Shown here: positions 28,084 through 36,214 of the stretch, in pieces | Numbering within the stretch: the first letter of the stretch is position 1 | How the letters are laid out: every line of letters begins with the position of its first letter | Translations under genes and position numbers: made by a program | The notes under the pieces: model-generated | What the model was told of the DNA's origin: nothing | The model's input: only the letters and a program-made list of their open reading frames with translations | Databases searched by the model: none | Assembly: GCF_017874375.1 (NCBI RefSeq) | Contig: NZ_JAGGLK010000002.1 | Location: 62,001 to 126,000 of the forward strand | Reading direction: 5' to 3' | Length of the DNA stretch: 64,000 nt | DNA from: Methanohalophilus levihalophilus | GTDB taxonomy: Archaea > Halobacteriota > Methanosarcinia > Methanosarcinales > Methanosarcinaceae

Positions 28084-28105
28084 TGAGACGTATCTCATAT
28101 ATGGG
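28084..28105 (-). promoter_or_regulatory. ribK-ribB promoter with candidate autoregulatory operator
   Basis: The minus-strand TATA element CCCATATATG (28096-28105) predicts a start near 28075, 12 bases before the ribK ATG. The inverted repeat TGAGA-TACG-TCTCA (28084-28097) touches the TATA box and lies between it and the start site. That is where a bound protein would block transcription. The encoded protein has its own HTH domain, so self-control is plausible but unproven. Confidence 0.5.
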
Positions 28106-28182
28106 ATTTTTGTTAGATAAAGGTTGGCTAAAGGATTGCTTAAAGGTTCACGTAATGTTATTATCCTGCCGATTAGTCGAAG

Positions 28183-28941
28183 TTAAAAATCATCATAAAA
28201 TGCATCAAAACCTCTAGGAACAATCGCTTTGAAGAGGAGGTAGACGGCACTAAATATAGCTCCTATGATTAGTGCCAACATGAATTTTAAAAACAGACTT
28301 GTGGTATTTATACCCATATAAACAACAATAATTCCAAAAAGAGAGAACACCAGAATAATGAGCAATTGGCTTTGCCTGTATGATAAACGAGGGTATTTTA
28401 GAGGCGTTCGATTTACTTCTGTATATTTTGGGCTCCCCGCTCCTTTTATTTTCCCTATAATTTCAAAATCTTCTCCCGATGTGCCGGTGTGAACAATTTT
28501 TGCAATTATACCTTCATCTTTGTCTACATAATCAAATTTTAGCTGAAATCCCTTTTCATCTGCTATTTTTTCAAGAGAAAAATTGTTTGCAGGTTCTTTA
28601 GAATCAATAATTTTGGCGTCAAGTATTTTGCAATTCTTTTTTGGAACAATAAATAGTGGTTCTGCAGGTGTGATGTCTGATCCGTCAATTGTTTCTCGAC
28701 CTTTGTTCCAAAAAATAAGTTTTGATACAGTTAAATTTTCAATTTGCTCATCAGAATAAAGAATGTTTAAGGATTCAAATTTGCTAATTGAGCTATCTAT
28801 GATATTGAAGCTACGTGTAGAATAAGAGGGTCTCTTTTCTTTTCTTGATTTTATGGCTATAATGATACCAACTATTCCAATGATATATCCAACAATAATA
28901 TTGGGGTTAGTTAACTGATCAATCATTGGTGCCAAATCCAT
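28183..28941 (-). CDS. Unknown protein with N- and C-terminal membrane helices
   Basis: A 252-residue protein with one hydrophobic helix at about 12-30, a soluble middle of beta character (about 45-185) and two hydrophobic helices near the end (about 192-240). I recognise no family. Codon use is A+T-rich. It stands alone between the ribK promoter and the potassium channel gene. Nothing in the context indicates a role. Confidence 0.6.
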   Translation of the reverse strand: MDLAPMIDQLTNPNIIVGYIIGIVGIIIAIKSRKEKRPSYSTRSFNIIDSSISKFESLNILYSDEQIENLTVSKLIFWNKGRETIDGSDITPAEPLFIVPKKNCKILDAKIIDSKEPANNFSLEKIADEKGFQLKFDYVDKDEGIIAKIVHTGTSGEDFEIIGKIKGAGSPKYTEVNRTPLKYPRLSYRQSQLLIILVFSLFGIIVVYMGINTTSLFLKFMLALIIGAIFSAVYLLFKAIVPRGFDAFYDDF

Positions 28942-29097
28942 ACCATTTAATTAATTTCACTTATAAATAAAACTTCGTCCAAAATTCAGGAATATTTTGT
29001 ATGAATGCAGGACAACGTAAACTGAACAAAAATAATATTTTAAGCAAAAAGACTGTAGTAAACTAGGGTATATAGTTGAAACAATCGGGGGATTCAG

Positions 29098-29967
29098 GTG
29101 AAGAGCAAATACAGGTATGAAAACGCTCCTGAGAAGGGAAGCTGGAAAGAGCCCATATACAGCATTATTTTTGAAGCCGACACAGCCGCAGGGAAATCTT
29201 TTGATCTGGGACTCATACTTGTAATAGTAGCCAGCGTGCTTGTAGTAATGCTGGATAGTGTTCAATCCCTGAGCACAACTTATCACAACACATTTCATTT
29301 CATGGAGTGGGCATTCACAATCCTCTTTACAATCGAATACCTGTTGAGAATAGCATGTGTCCGGGAAAAAAAGAAATATGCTCTCAGTTTTTTCGGGATA
29401 ATTGATCTCATCGCAGTGCTCCCAACATACCTGACGATGTTCCTCCCCGGCGGGCAATTCCTGCTGGTAATACGCAGCCTCAGGCTTTTGAGGATCTTCA
29501 GGATTCTCAAACTTGTCCAGTACCTCAGTGAAGCTGAACTCCTCATGGAAGCTTTCCGTGAAAGTCAGCGTAAGATTGTGGTTTTTCTCTTTGCTGTTCT
29601 AAATATTGTGATAATTCTTGGTTCATTGATGTATGTTGTCGAAAATGAAAACCCGGATTTTACAAGTATCCCGGAAAGTATCTACTGGGCAATCACAACG
29701 ATAACCACGGTGGGTTATGGTGACATTGTCCCGACCACACCGCTTGGACATGTGATAGCCTCAATAATCATGATAACAGGTTTTTCAATAATTGCGGTAC
29801 CCACCGGGATTGTAACCCACTCTATAATCAGGGTTTCCAGTCGCACAACCGGACCACAGGTTTTTGAGCAGGAAGACAGTGGCAGTTCGGGAACCTGCAA
29901 CAACTGTGGTTTGGATACACACGACAGCGACGCGTCCTACTGCAAGCGTTGCGGGACTAAACTTTGA
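29098..29967 (+). CDS. Voltage-gated-type potassium channel with C-terminal zinc ribbon
   Basis: A 289-residue six-helix channel. S1-S3 carry acidic residues, S4 is the arginine-rich LVIRSLRLLRIFRILKLVQ (about 122-141), and a pore loop with selectivity filter TTVGYGD is near residue 204. S6 follows. The C-terminus adds a zinc-ribbon CNNCGLDTHDSDASYCKRCG (about 265-285), uncommon for KvAP-like channels. The start is GTG 29098, with GGGGG seven bases upstream and no in-frame ATG nearby. Confidence 0.9.
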   Translation: MKSKYRYENAPEKGSWKEPIYSIIFEADTAAGKSFDLGLILVIVASVLVVMLDSVQSLSTTYHNTFHFMEWAFTILFTIEYLLRIACVREKKKYALSFFGIIDLIAVLPTYLTMFLPGGQFLLVIRSLRLLRIFRILKLVQYLSEAELLMEAFRESQRKIVVFLFAVLNIVIILGSLMYVVENENPDFTSIPESIYWAITTITTVGYGDIVPTTPLGHVIASIIMITGFSIIAVPTGIVTHSIIRVSSRTTGPQVFEQEDSGSSGTCNNCGLDTHDSDASYCKRCGTKL

Positions 29968-30057
29968 GCCCATAACCCCAAAACAATGTCGAAGAGTATT
30001 TGTATGGCAAAGGGCATCTAATCTGTACTCTTAAAACAACATTTTAAAGGTGTTTTC

Positions 30058-30951
30058 ATGGAAATTAATGGCGTTGAAATCGAAGATACATTTGCAGAAG
30101 CATTTCCAATAAAGATCGGAAGAGTATTAATCACAGCTGTAAACGAGCGCTGGGCAAGAATTGCAGCCTAGGAAGCAACCGGTTTTGGTACTTCAGTTAT
30201 TATGTGTCCTGCAGAAGCAGGTATTGAAAGAATGGTCAGTGCAGACGAAACCCCTGACGGAAGACCTGGTGTAATTGTCCAGTTCTGCACATTCGGATAC
30301 AAGTCACTTGAAGAACAGCTCCTTGAAAGAGTCAGCCAGTGTATCCTGACCGCACCAACAACCGCTGTTTTCAACGCTCTCCCTGATGCAGAAAAGCAGT
30401 TTGACACAGGTTTCAAACTCAAATTCTTCGCAGACGGAACAGAATCCGAGACAGAAGTCGGCGGAAGGAAAGCCTACAAGATTCCAATGATGGAAGGCGA
30501 CTTTGTTATTGAACACTCCATTGGTGCAGTAGCTGGTGTTGCAGGTGGTAACTTCTTCATCTTCGGAGACTGCCAGATGAGTGCACTCAACGCTGCAGAA
30601 GCTGCCGTTGAAGCAATCGAGAAAGTCGAAGGCTCAATCACACCTTTCCCAGGAGGAATTGTTGCCAGTGGTTCCAAGCCAGGTGCTAACAAGTACAAGT
30701 TCCTGAAAGCAACTGCGAACGAGAAATTCTGCCCATCAATCAAAGACCAGATCGAGGGAACCGAAATTCCTGCAGATGTCGGTGCAGTCTATGAGATTGT
30801 CATCAACGGTATAAGCGAAGAGGCAGTAGCAAACGCAATGTCTGCTGGTATCAAGGCTTCCGTAAAAGTACCGGGTGTCAAGAAAATCACCGCAGGAAAC
30901 TACGGTGGCAGCCTCGGTCCATACAAATTCAACCTTCACGACCTTGTCTAA
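30058..30951 (+). CDS. ftr: Formylmethanofuran:tetrahydromethanopterin formyltransferase with in-frame TAG (probable pyrrolysine)
   Basis: Transfers the formyl group between methanofuran and tetrahydromethanopterin (sarcinapterin) in C1 metabolism. Reading from ATG 30058 (AAGGTG upstream) gives [20 protein letters not shown] and ends at 30951, 297 codons, the normal Ftr length. Codon 38 (30169-30171) is TAG, between RIAA and [13 protein letters not shown]. Homology continues at once in the same frame on both sides, so nothing is missing. No CDS in this window ends in TAG, so decoding as pyrrolysine is the best reading. A sequencing error, another suppressor or a recent null mutation are the alternatives. 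The restart ATG at 30202 would lose 48 conserved residues. Confidence 0.93.
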
Positions 30952-31052
30952 GGTCGTCCCTTTTTTCTTTCTTTTTACTTTTTCCTAACTTTCTTGTTTC
31001 CCGGACGTTAATCTTATTACTCCTGATGCTGACTTTTTTTGCGTGAACTAAA

Positions 31053-31652
31053 ATGGCAGATATGCAGGATTACCTTAGAGCAACGGAAATAATCGACTGG
31101 ATAAATCCCGCAGTCCTGCAAAAGGCAAAGGAGCTTGCAGGCGATCGTACAGACCCTGTTGAAATCTCAAGACGTTATTTTGAATGGGTGCGGGATGAAA
31201 TAATGCATAGTAATGATCACAAGATGAATTCCGTGACCCTGAAAGCCTCAGAAGTCCTAAAATACGGTACAGGTTACTGTTATGCTAAAAGCCACCTTCT
31301 GGCAGCTCTGCTCAGGGCAAACTCCATTCCATGCGGAATCTGCTACCAGCGATTAAGCATAGATGACAATGGAGAACCATTTTGTCTGCATGCTCTGAAT
31401 GCTGTATACCTTCCAGAAATCGGCTGGTATCGTATGGATGCCCGCGGCAATAAGGAAGGAGTAGATGCCCGATTCACGCCTCCAAAAGAACAACTGGCCT
31501 TTGGGATTAACTTTGAAGATGAAATGGATTTGCCTGAAATCTGGCCGGACCCGCTTCCTGTGGTTGTTGACGTGCTGGAAAAGTACTCAAGATTTGATGA
31601 AGTAGCTGAGAATCTGCCGGATGTCCTGATAATCGGGAAAAAGAAAAGATGA
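31053..31652 (+). CDS. Transglutaminase-like cysteine protease-fold protein
   Basis: A 199-residue soluble protein with the transglutaminase-core triad: Cys in GTGYCYAKSHLLAALLRA, His in FCLHALNAVYL and Asp in RMDARGNKEG. Such small cytosolic forms probably act as peptidases or amidases; the substrate is unknown. It is monocistronic and converges with the TraB gene. Confidence 0.88.
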   Translation: MADMQDYLRATEIIDWINPAVLQKAKELAGDRTDPVEISRRYFEWVRDEIMHSNDHKMNSVTLKASEVLKYGTGYCYAKSHLLAALLRANSIPCGICYQRLSIDDNGEPFCLHALNAVYLPEIGWYRMDARGNKEGVDARFTPPKEQLAFGINFEDEMDLPEIWPDPLPVVVDVLEKYSRFDEVAENLPDVLIIGKKKR

Positions 31653-31673
31653 AGGACTGGAACTTCTGAAACT

Positions 31674-33023
31674 TTACAGTCCAAGTCTTATCATCAAATT
31701 GTTGAAACCGGCTTCGATGATATCCCTGGGATCAAGTCCTGTTACGGTTACCATAACATACACACCAAGGATTGTACCAATAACACTTCCAATATTTGCA
31801 AGGGCTGCAACCATTATAACCCTGAAGAAATTGTTATTCTGCATCTCACCAAATGTTTCAAGCTCTGTGATTTCCTTGAGATCCGCACCTGTGGGATGTC
31901 TCTGTTTTGCTTCCATAAGCCCGGCAAACCAGCCAGCTGCCATCATGGGGTTTAGTGATGTGAGCCATGCAACTCCGAAAGCCGTAAGAACAGAATAGGG
32001 ATGACCTTTTGCGAGAGCCGCCCCCGCGGCACTGAGCACACCATTGATGATAAACCACCATGCAAAAGCAAGCAATAGCAGTTCTACAGGTGTACCTGAG
32101 AAAATCAATAAAATGAAAGTCAACAATGCAAGTGCTACCAGCGCAAACCCTACCATTTTTACAATATTGAAGCGGGGTTTGGGTATTTCCACAAGTGATT
32201 GCATGGGAGGAATAGTTGAAGGATTGGTAAGATACTTCTGGATTCCGGGTTTGTGACCTGCACCCACGACAGCAACAACGGTTTTCCCGCCACCTGAAAC
32301 CAGATTTACCAGATTACCCGCAATGTAGGCATCCCGTTCGTCAATCAGGGTTTTGCTTGCATTTGGTGCCGTGTCCCTGAGTTCTTCTGTAAGCACGGAA
32401 ATGGCATCCGAACTTGTGATATTGTCCATATCAACTTCCTGTCCTCCGCCAATACCTAAGGCAGCACTTATGAGTTCCCACATCATACGTGCTTTTTCAA
32501 AAAATCCCATGGAAGACCAGAAACGCTGCATTGTAACCTGTATATCCCTGTCTACCAGAGCTATTTCATGTCCTTCTGCTTTAGCGGCATCAATGGCAGC
32601 AATCATCTCGGAGCCCGGATCGACTCCCATTTCACTTCCGATTTTTTTCTGTACATAGGAAAGAAGCACCTGGATTAGAAGGAAGTAGAATTTGCCCCCT
32701 GTAAGCATCTCTTTGATTGGAAGTTCCGTAGAAGAAGACTGATTCGGATTCTGCAGGGCTTCATAGCGTGCCCGGCAAAGTTCCACTGCAACAATATCAG
32801 GTTTTTCCCGCTGGATAGTTTCCCTGACCTCTTGCACACTTTTTTCCGAGACATGGGCAGTCCCAACAATTACTATCCTAGATTTGCGAGGTTCTGCACC
32901 TTCAGGAACTTCTGCAGCTGAATCACTATACGCAGATGGATGATCCCCTGAAGAAGAAACGTTATCGTAGGAATAATCCATATCATGACTACTGGAGCCA
33001 CTTAACTGAGCTTCCCTTTCCAT
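31674..33023 (-). CDS. TraB-domain membrane protein
   Basis: A 449-residue protein of the TraB family. After a serine-rich, disordered N-terminus (about 1-50) comes the TraB domain with RIVIVGTAHVSEKSV, ELCRARYEAL and ALVDRDIQVTMQRF. The C-terminus holds about four hydrophobic helices. Related proteins include Enterococcus TraB and eukaryotic TIKI-like metalloproteases; the archaeal function is unknown. The start is ATG 33023 with AGAGGA in front; the GTG at 33047 overlaps the upstream gene. It follows the site-2 protease gene and may share its transcript. Confidence 0.87.
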   Translation of the reverse strand: MEREAQLSGSSSHDMDYSYDNVSSSGDHPSAYSDSAAEVPEGAEPRKSRIVIVGTAHVSEKSVQEVRETIQREKPDIVAVELCRARYEALQNPNQSSSTELPIKEMLTGGKFYFLLIQVLLSYVQKKIGSEMGVDPGSEMIAAIDAAKAEGHEIALVDRDIQVTMQRFWSSMGFFEKARMMWELISAALGIGGGQEVDMDNITSSDAISVLTEELRDTAPNASKTLIDERDAYIAGNLVNLVSGGGKTVVAVVGAGHKPGIQKYLTNPSTIPPMQSLVEIPKPRFNIVKMVGFALVALALLTFILLIFSGTPVELLLLAFAWWFIINGVLSAAGAALAKGHPYSVLTAFGVAWLTSLNPMMAAGWFAGLMEAKQRHPTGADLKEITELETFGEMQNNNFFRVIMVAALANIGSVIGTILGVYVMVTVTGLDPRDIIEAGFNNLMIRLGL

Positions 33024-33043
33024 TATAATCCTCTTGTGTGCCC

Positions 33044-34144
33044 TCACTCACTTAACAAGGCCATGGCATGCATGAGGTCCGTACGGGAAAGGATACCCAC
33101 AACTTCATCGTTTTCCACAACCACAAGCCTTCCGATATTATTTGCAGTCAGAAGCTTAAAAGCATCAGTTGCGGATGCATCAGGAGCTATGGAAACAACA
33201 TTTCTGTTCATTACTTCGGATACCAGCAGGGCAACCCTTTCTACGGGAACCACATGACGCACATCCGTAAATGTAATGATTCCTTTTAAATCATTGCGTT
33301 CCAGAACAGGATAGCCCATATGTTTGTGCTTGAACATGAACTGCATCAGTTCTTCAATGGTCATATCAGGAGACACCGAAACCACATTATCTGACATCAG
33401 ATCCCGGACATGCACATTTTCAAGTGTAGTGGTAACAACAGTTGAGCGTTCTTCACCTGAAGCACCCATGTAAACAAATACTGCTATCAAAAGCAACCAG
33501 GGATTCCAAGGACTGGAAAGCAACCCGGCAAGGGCCATCAGAAATGCAAAAAACTTCCCGACAGTTGCGGCATTGTGGGTTGCGCGGGCATAGCTCATTC
33601 TCTTGGCAAACCAGGCACGAAGAATGCGACCTCCATCCATTGGAAACGCAGGTATCAGGTTGAAAATACCCAGTACAATGTTGATAGTAGCCAGTATTTC
33701 CACTACCCTGTAAGCGGAAGTGGCAGCATATGAGGCAACAGCTGTTACAATACCAAAATTAAGGATGAAAAGAGAAAAACCAATTATGAAACTGACCATG
33801 GGACCTGCAAAGGCCATCTTGGCTTCCTGCGCGGGATTGCGTGGTATCTCTTCCATTGAGGAAACCCCACCAATAAGGAAAAGAGTAATATTCTCAATTT
33901 TTACCCCAAATCGTTTTGCAAAATATGAATGTCCCAGTTCATGTAGGAGCACGCAGGCAAAAAGCAGGATTGTTGTGAGGAGTGCAAGTAAATAGCTCAA
34001 ATAGGGAGGCTGGATATCCTCAAATCCATAGGGCGCAGGAGCTGAAGCAAAAACCAGTGCAAATAAAGGCAGTACAATAAGGAACGAAATGTGAATCAAT
34101 ATGGGAATTCCCATTATTGTTCCAATCTTGAAGGAGCTAGCCAT
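33044..34144 (-). CDS. Site-2 protease (M50) with C-terminal CBS pair
   Basis: A 366-residue intramembrane metalloprotease. The zinc motif is HELGHSYFAKRFG, the third ligand lies in NLIPAFPMDGGRILRA, and there are about six membrane helices. Two CBS motifs follow (about 225-366; VRDLMSDNVVSV and VSEVMNRNVVSI), probably nucleotide-sensing regulators of proteolysis. The ATG at 34144 is preferred over TTG at 34159. Its role is likely cleavage of a membrane-bound regulator; none is identified. Confidence 0.92.
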   Translation of the reverse strand: MASSFKIGTIMGIPILIHISFLIVLPLFALVFASAPAPYGFEDIQPPYLSYLLALLTTILLFACVLLHELGHSYFAKRFGVKIENITLFLIGGVSSMEEIPRNPAQEAKMAFAGPMVSFIIGFSLFILNFGIVTAVASYAATSAYRVVEILATINIVLGIFNLIPAFPMDGGRILRAWFAKRMSYARATHNAATVGKFFAFLMALAGLLSSPWNPWLLLIAVFVYMGASGEERSTVVTTTLENVHVRDLMSDNVVSVSPDMTIEELMQFMFKHKHMGYPVLERNDLKGIITFTDVRHVVPVERVALLVSEVMNRNVVSIAPDASATDAFKLLTANNIGRLVVVENDEVVGILSRTDLMHAMALLSE

Positions 34145-34252
34145 ATCATTATTTTTCAATTTAATCTTATTTATCTCTATCCGGATTTAAAGTCCGAATA
34201 CTTTCACCCTGCTATCTTCAAGGATATATAAGCAGAAGGCATAGTTTAGATC

Positions 34253-34355
34253 AGTCACGGATTTGAAGGGTACACGCCTTTACAAGCTTCAAGGCTAGGT
34301 GCTCTTCAATTTAATCCATCCTCCGTGATTTGCTTTCATCCTCTTTTTATTTTTT
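34253..34355 (+). ncRNA. Small RNA gene with TATA box, hairpin and poly-T end
   Basis: TATATAAG (34225-34232) sits about 25 bases before the predicted start near 34253. The RNA closes with a seven-pair stem TCACGGA/TCCGTGA (34255-34328). Inside are TTGAAG/CTTCAA and GCCTT/AAGGC helices separated by internal loops. The tail reads into CTTTTTATTTTTTTT (34342-34357), an archaeal-type terminator. No reading frame of note is present and both flanking genes are on the other strand. It has no H/ACA or C/D boxes that I can see and is not a tRNA. Confidence 0.65.
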
Positions 34356-34437
34356 TTATACCAAATAGCATCAGCTCTTTGTTTTACTTTGGTTTGAAGA
34401 AATGATAAGTGAAGAAAGGACAAGGAAATATTTTATG

Positions 34438-35562
34438 TTATACAAGAGAGGCAAGATCGTCAAGGAATTCGGAAATAATATCCTTGCTAAGGTGAGGCAT
34501 AACAACAAGTCTGAGTGATTGCGGACTGTGGGTAACCGAAACCCTCCAGCCATATTCTGAGAGGAGACTATTCTGTAAATCCTCCGGAAAATCGGTTTCC
34601 AGACAAACTACATTCATTACCGGATTAATTACAGTTGAAAAACCTCTTTCCTTTGCCCCTGAGACCAGATCCCGGGTCATTTCCATGCAATTATCAACGA
34701 TTCTTTGGTAACCATCCATTCCAAGGTGAGTCATGACAGCATAGGTAGCAGCTACTGCAGCGCCACTTCTGGTACCGGTAAGGGAACTCTGGGTTCTTAC
34801 TGTTAAATAAGGTGTATGAACAGAAAGGGATTCAAAAAGAGTTTTATCCCTGAAAAGTAAGCCACCCGAAGGAATTGTACTCAAACCCATTTTATGTGGA
34901 TCTACAGTAATAGAAGAAACTCCACTAACTTCAAAATCATAAGAATAGTGCTTTTTCAGGAATGGAATCACAAAACCTCCAAACGCCGCATCCACATGCA
35001 GGAATAAATCGTTTTTTTCTGCAATGTACGAAAGCCTTTGGATATCATCAATCTGACCGAATTCTGTGGTTCCCGCAATTCCCACAAGTCCAATGGTATT
35101 ATCATCAATCAAATCTTCCACGGAATTTATGCTAACACGAAGATCCGGGTCAAGCTTTGCTCTCCTCATTTCAACTCCTGTGAGATTAGCGGTTTTCTCA
35201 AAAGAAAAATGAGCTGATTGGGGAAGAATAACGTTAGGTTTTTTTGAATTGCTGCAATTCTTCATAGCTCTAATAGCCTGAATGTTTGATTCAGTTCCAC
35301 CAGTACTCAGATAACCACAGGCATCTGGTTTATGGGATAACTCCCCGAGAAGTTTAATGACTTTTTCTTCAAGAATAGTTGTTCCCTTAAAGAGTCCCGG
35401 ATCTCCCATGTTTGCCTCAAGAAAATCCTGATGTGCTAAGGCTGCTATGGGATGAGGATATGTACACATGGAACTGAGAACTTTTTCATAAGGTGTATCA
35501 AGTGATCTTATCTTTGCAAGATCATTAAGTACATCTTTTTCAGGAACTCCGTTTTTGTTCAT
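34438..35562 (-). CDS. mfnA: L-tyrosine/L-aspartate decarboxylase, MfnA type
   Basis: A 374-residue PLP enzyme of group II. The lysine motif is SITVDPHKMGLSTIPSGG, with the PLP-binding LHVDAAFGGFVIPFL and GYLSTGGTESNIQAIRA. Archaeal members make tyramine for methanofuran or beta-alanine for coenzyme A. The frame is open to ATG 35676, but that ATG lies inside an origin box. The part starting MNKNGVPEKDVLNDL lines up with known MfnA starts, so ATG 35562 is chosen although no good ribosome site precedes it. Confidence 0.82.
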   Translation of the reverse strand: MNKNGVPEKDVLNDLAKIRSLDTPYEKVLSSMCTYPHPIAALAHQDFLEANMGDPGLFKGTTILEEKVIKLLGELSHKPDACGYLSTGGTESNIQAIRAMKNCSNSKKPNVILPQSAHFSFEKTANLTGVEMRRAKLDPDLRVSINSVEDLIDDNTIGLVGIAGTTEFGQIDDIQRLSYIAEKNDLFLHVDAAFGGFVIPFLKKHYSYDFEVSGVSSITVDPHKMGLSTIPSGGLLFRDKTLFESLSVHTPYLTVRTQSSLTGTRSGAAVAATYAVMTHLGMDGYQRIVDNCMEMTRDLVSGAKERGFSTVINPVMNVVCLETDFPEDLQNSLLSEYGWRVSVTHSPQSLRLVVMPHLSKDIISEFLDDLASLV

Positions 35563-35670
35563 CGGGATCGATGTAAAAATAGCATTACCTGATTTAAATG
35601 ATTTGTCTTTGTTCCCATAATTTATCTTCTTTTCTTTTTCCTCTGGGAAGTTTGAATTGGAAGAGAGGTA

Positions 35671-35690
35671 CCCCATGGTTTCTATTGGAA
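35671..35690 (-). repeat. ORB-like origin box 1
   Basis: Minus strand TTCCAATAGAAACCATGGGG, including the G-tract typical of Orc1/Cdc6 binding sites. It contains the upstream ATG (35676) of the mfnA frame. Confidence 0.65.
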
Positions 35691-35877
35691 GTAGTTAGAA
35701 CCTTAGTTTTTTTTAGGCAGAATAACGGCTGAAAAAACAAAAATCTTATTTTTGAATTTAAAAATAGGAAAAAATGTTACTTTTGTATTAGTTAATTATA
35801 AGTACTATTTTTCCTATACTTACACAACCATTTTTTTTCTGTTTTTTTAATTAAAGATGTAAAACATCTTTTTTCTA

Positions 35878-35898
35878 TTTCCACACGAAACCATAGGG
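35878..35898 (+). repeat. ORB-like origin box 2 (degenerate)
   Basis: TTTCCACACGAAACC followed by ATAGGG; same layout as the other boxes but with ACACG in place of the central AATAG. Confidence 0.45.
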
Positions 35899-35917
35899 TG
35901 TCCCCCTATTATATAGA

Positions 35918-35937
35918 CTCCAATAGAAATTAAGGGG
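35918..35937 (+). repeat. ORB-like origin box 3
   Basis: CTCCAATAGAAATTAAGGGG, the same core and G-tract as boxes 1 and 4, plus strand. Confidence 0.65.
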
Positions 35938-36044
35938 TCATTTAATGAAAAATCTTTAAAATATGTCTTTAGACACTGTTTCTCAGAAAAGTAACAAATT
36001 CGCATTTATTTTTTCTTCAATAAAATATTCTATTGTTCATTGTT

Positions 36045-36064
36045 TTCCAGTAGAAACAATGGGG
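36045..36064 (+). repeat. ORB-like origin box 4
   Basis: TTCCAGTAGAAACAATGGGG, the copy closest to the general archaeal ORB pattern (TTCCAGTGGAAAC plus G-tract). Confidence 0.7.
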
Positions 36065-36086
36065 TCTTCACCATAAACATTAATAA

Positions 36087-36103
36087 CCTCTGTTTCTATT
36101 GGA
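36087..36103 (-). repeat. ORB-like origin box 5
   Basis: Minus strand TCCAATAGAAACAGAGG, inverted against box 4 and separated from it by 22 bases. It lies about 110 bases before the orc1/cdc6 start. Confidence 0.6.
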
Positions 36104-36214
36104 TTTGTTACAACGAATTATCATCGCTATACCTAACAGGGTTTGATGTTACAATCATCAACCTTTCCTGACTATCGTATGGGTTTTAGAGGATCTTAAT
36201 TGGAAGGTGTTTGG

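Larger units (their letters stand above)
35563..36214. other. Probable replication origin (oriC) upstream of orc1/cdc6
   Basis: This AT-rich stretch between mfnA and orc1/cdc6 holds five copies of an origin-recognition-box-like element (consensus TTCCAATAGAAACnAnGGGG), listed separately. The three central copies point to the right and the outer two point to the left. AT-rich DNA at 35700-35880 and 35940-36040 could serve as unwinding element. A hairpin AAAGATGT/ACATCTTT (35853-35871) lies inside. Archaeal origins typically sit beside orc1/cdc6 with inverted ORBs and a G-tract, as here. Confidence 0.75.

Noticed and set aside
28957-29457. Open frame of 166 residues on the minus strand
   Set aside because: It lies opposite the potassium channel gene and its upstream spacer, has no family match and has skewed composition; it is a shadow frame.
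30202-30951. ftr as a shorter gene starting at ATG 30202
   Set aside because: The start would remove 48 residues that match the Ftr N-terminus, and no ribosome-binding site precedes that ATG. The upstream part is in the same frame and fully conserved apart from the TAG.
34253-34357. Hairpin region as a tRNA or H/ACA guide RNA
   Set aside because: No cloverleaf, T arm or anticodon can be formed, and no ACA or ANANNA box follows the stem on either strand.
35563-35676. N-terminal 38-residue extension of the mfnA product
   Set aside because: It does not match the family, overlaps an origin box and has no ribosome-binding site before its ATG.
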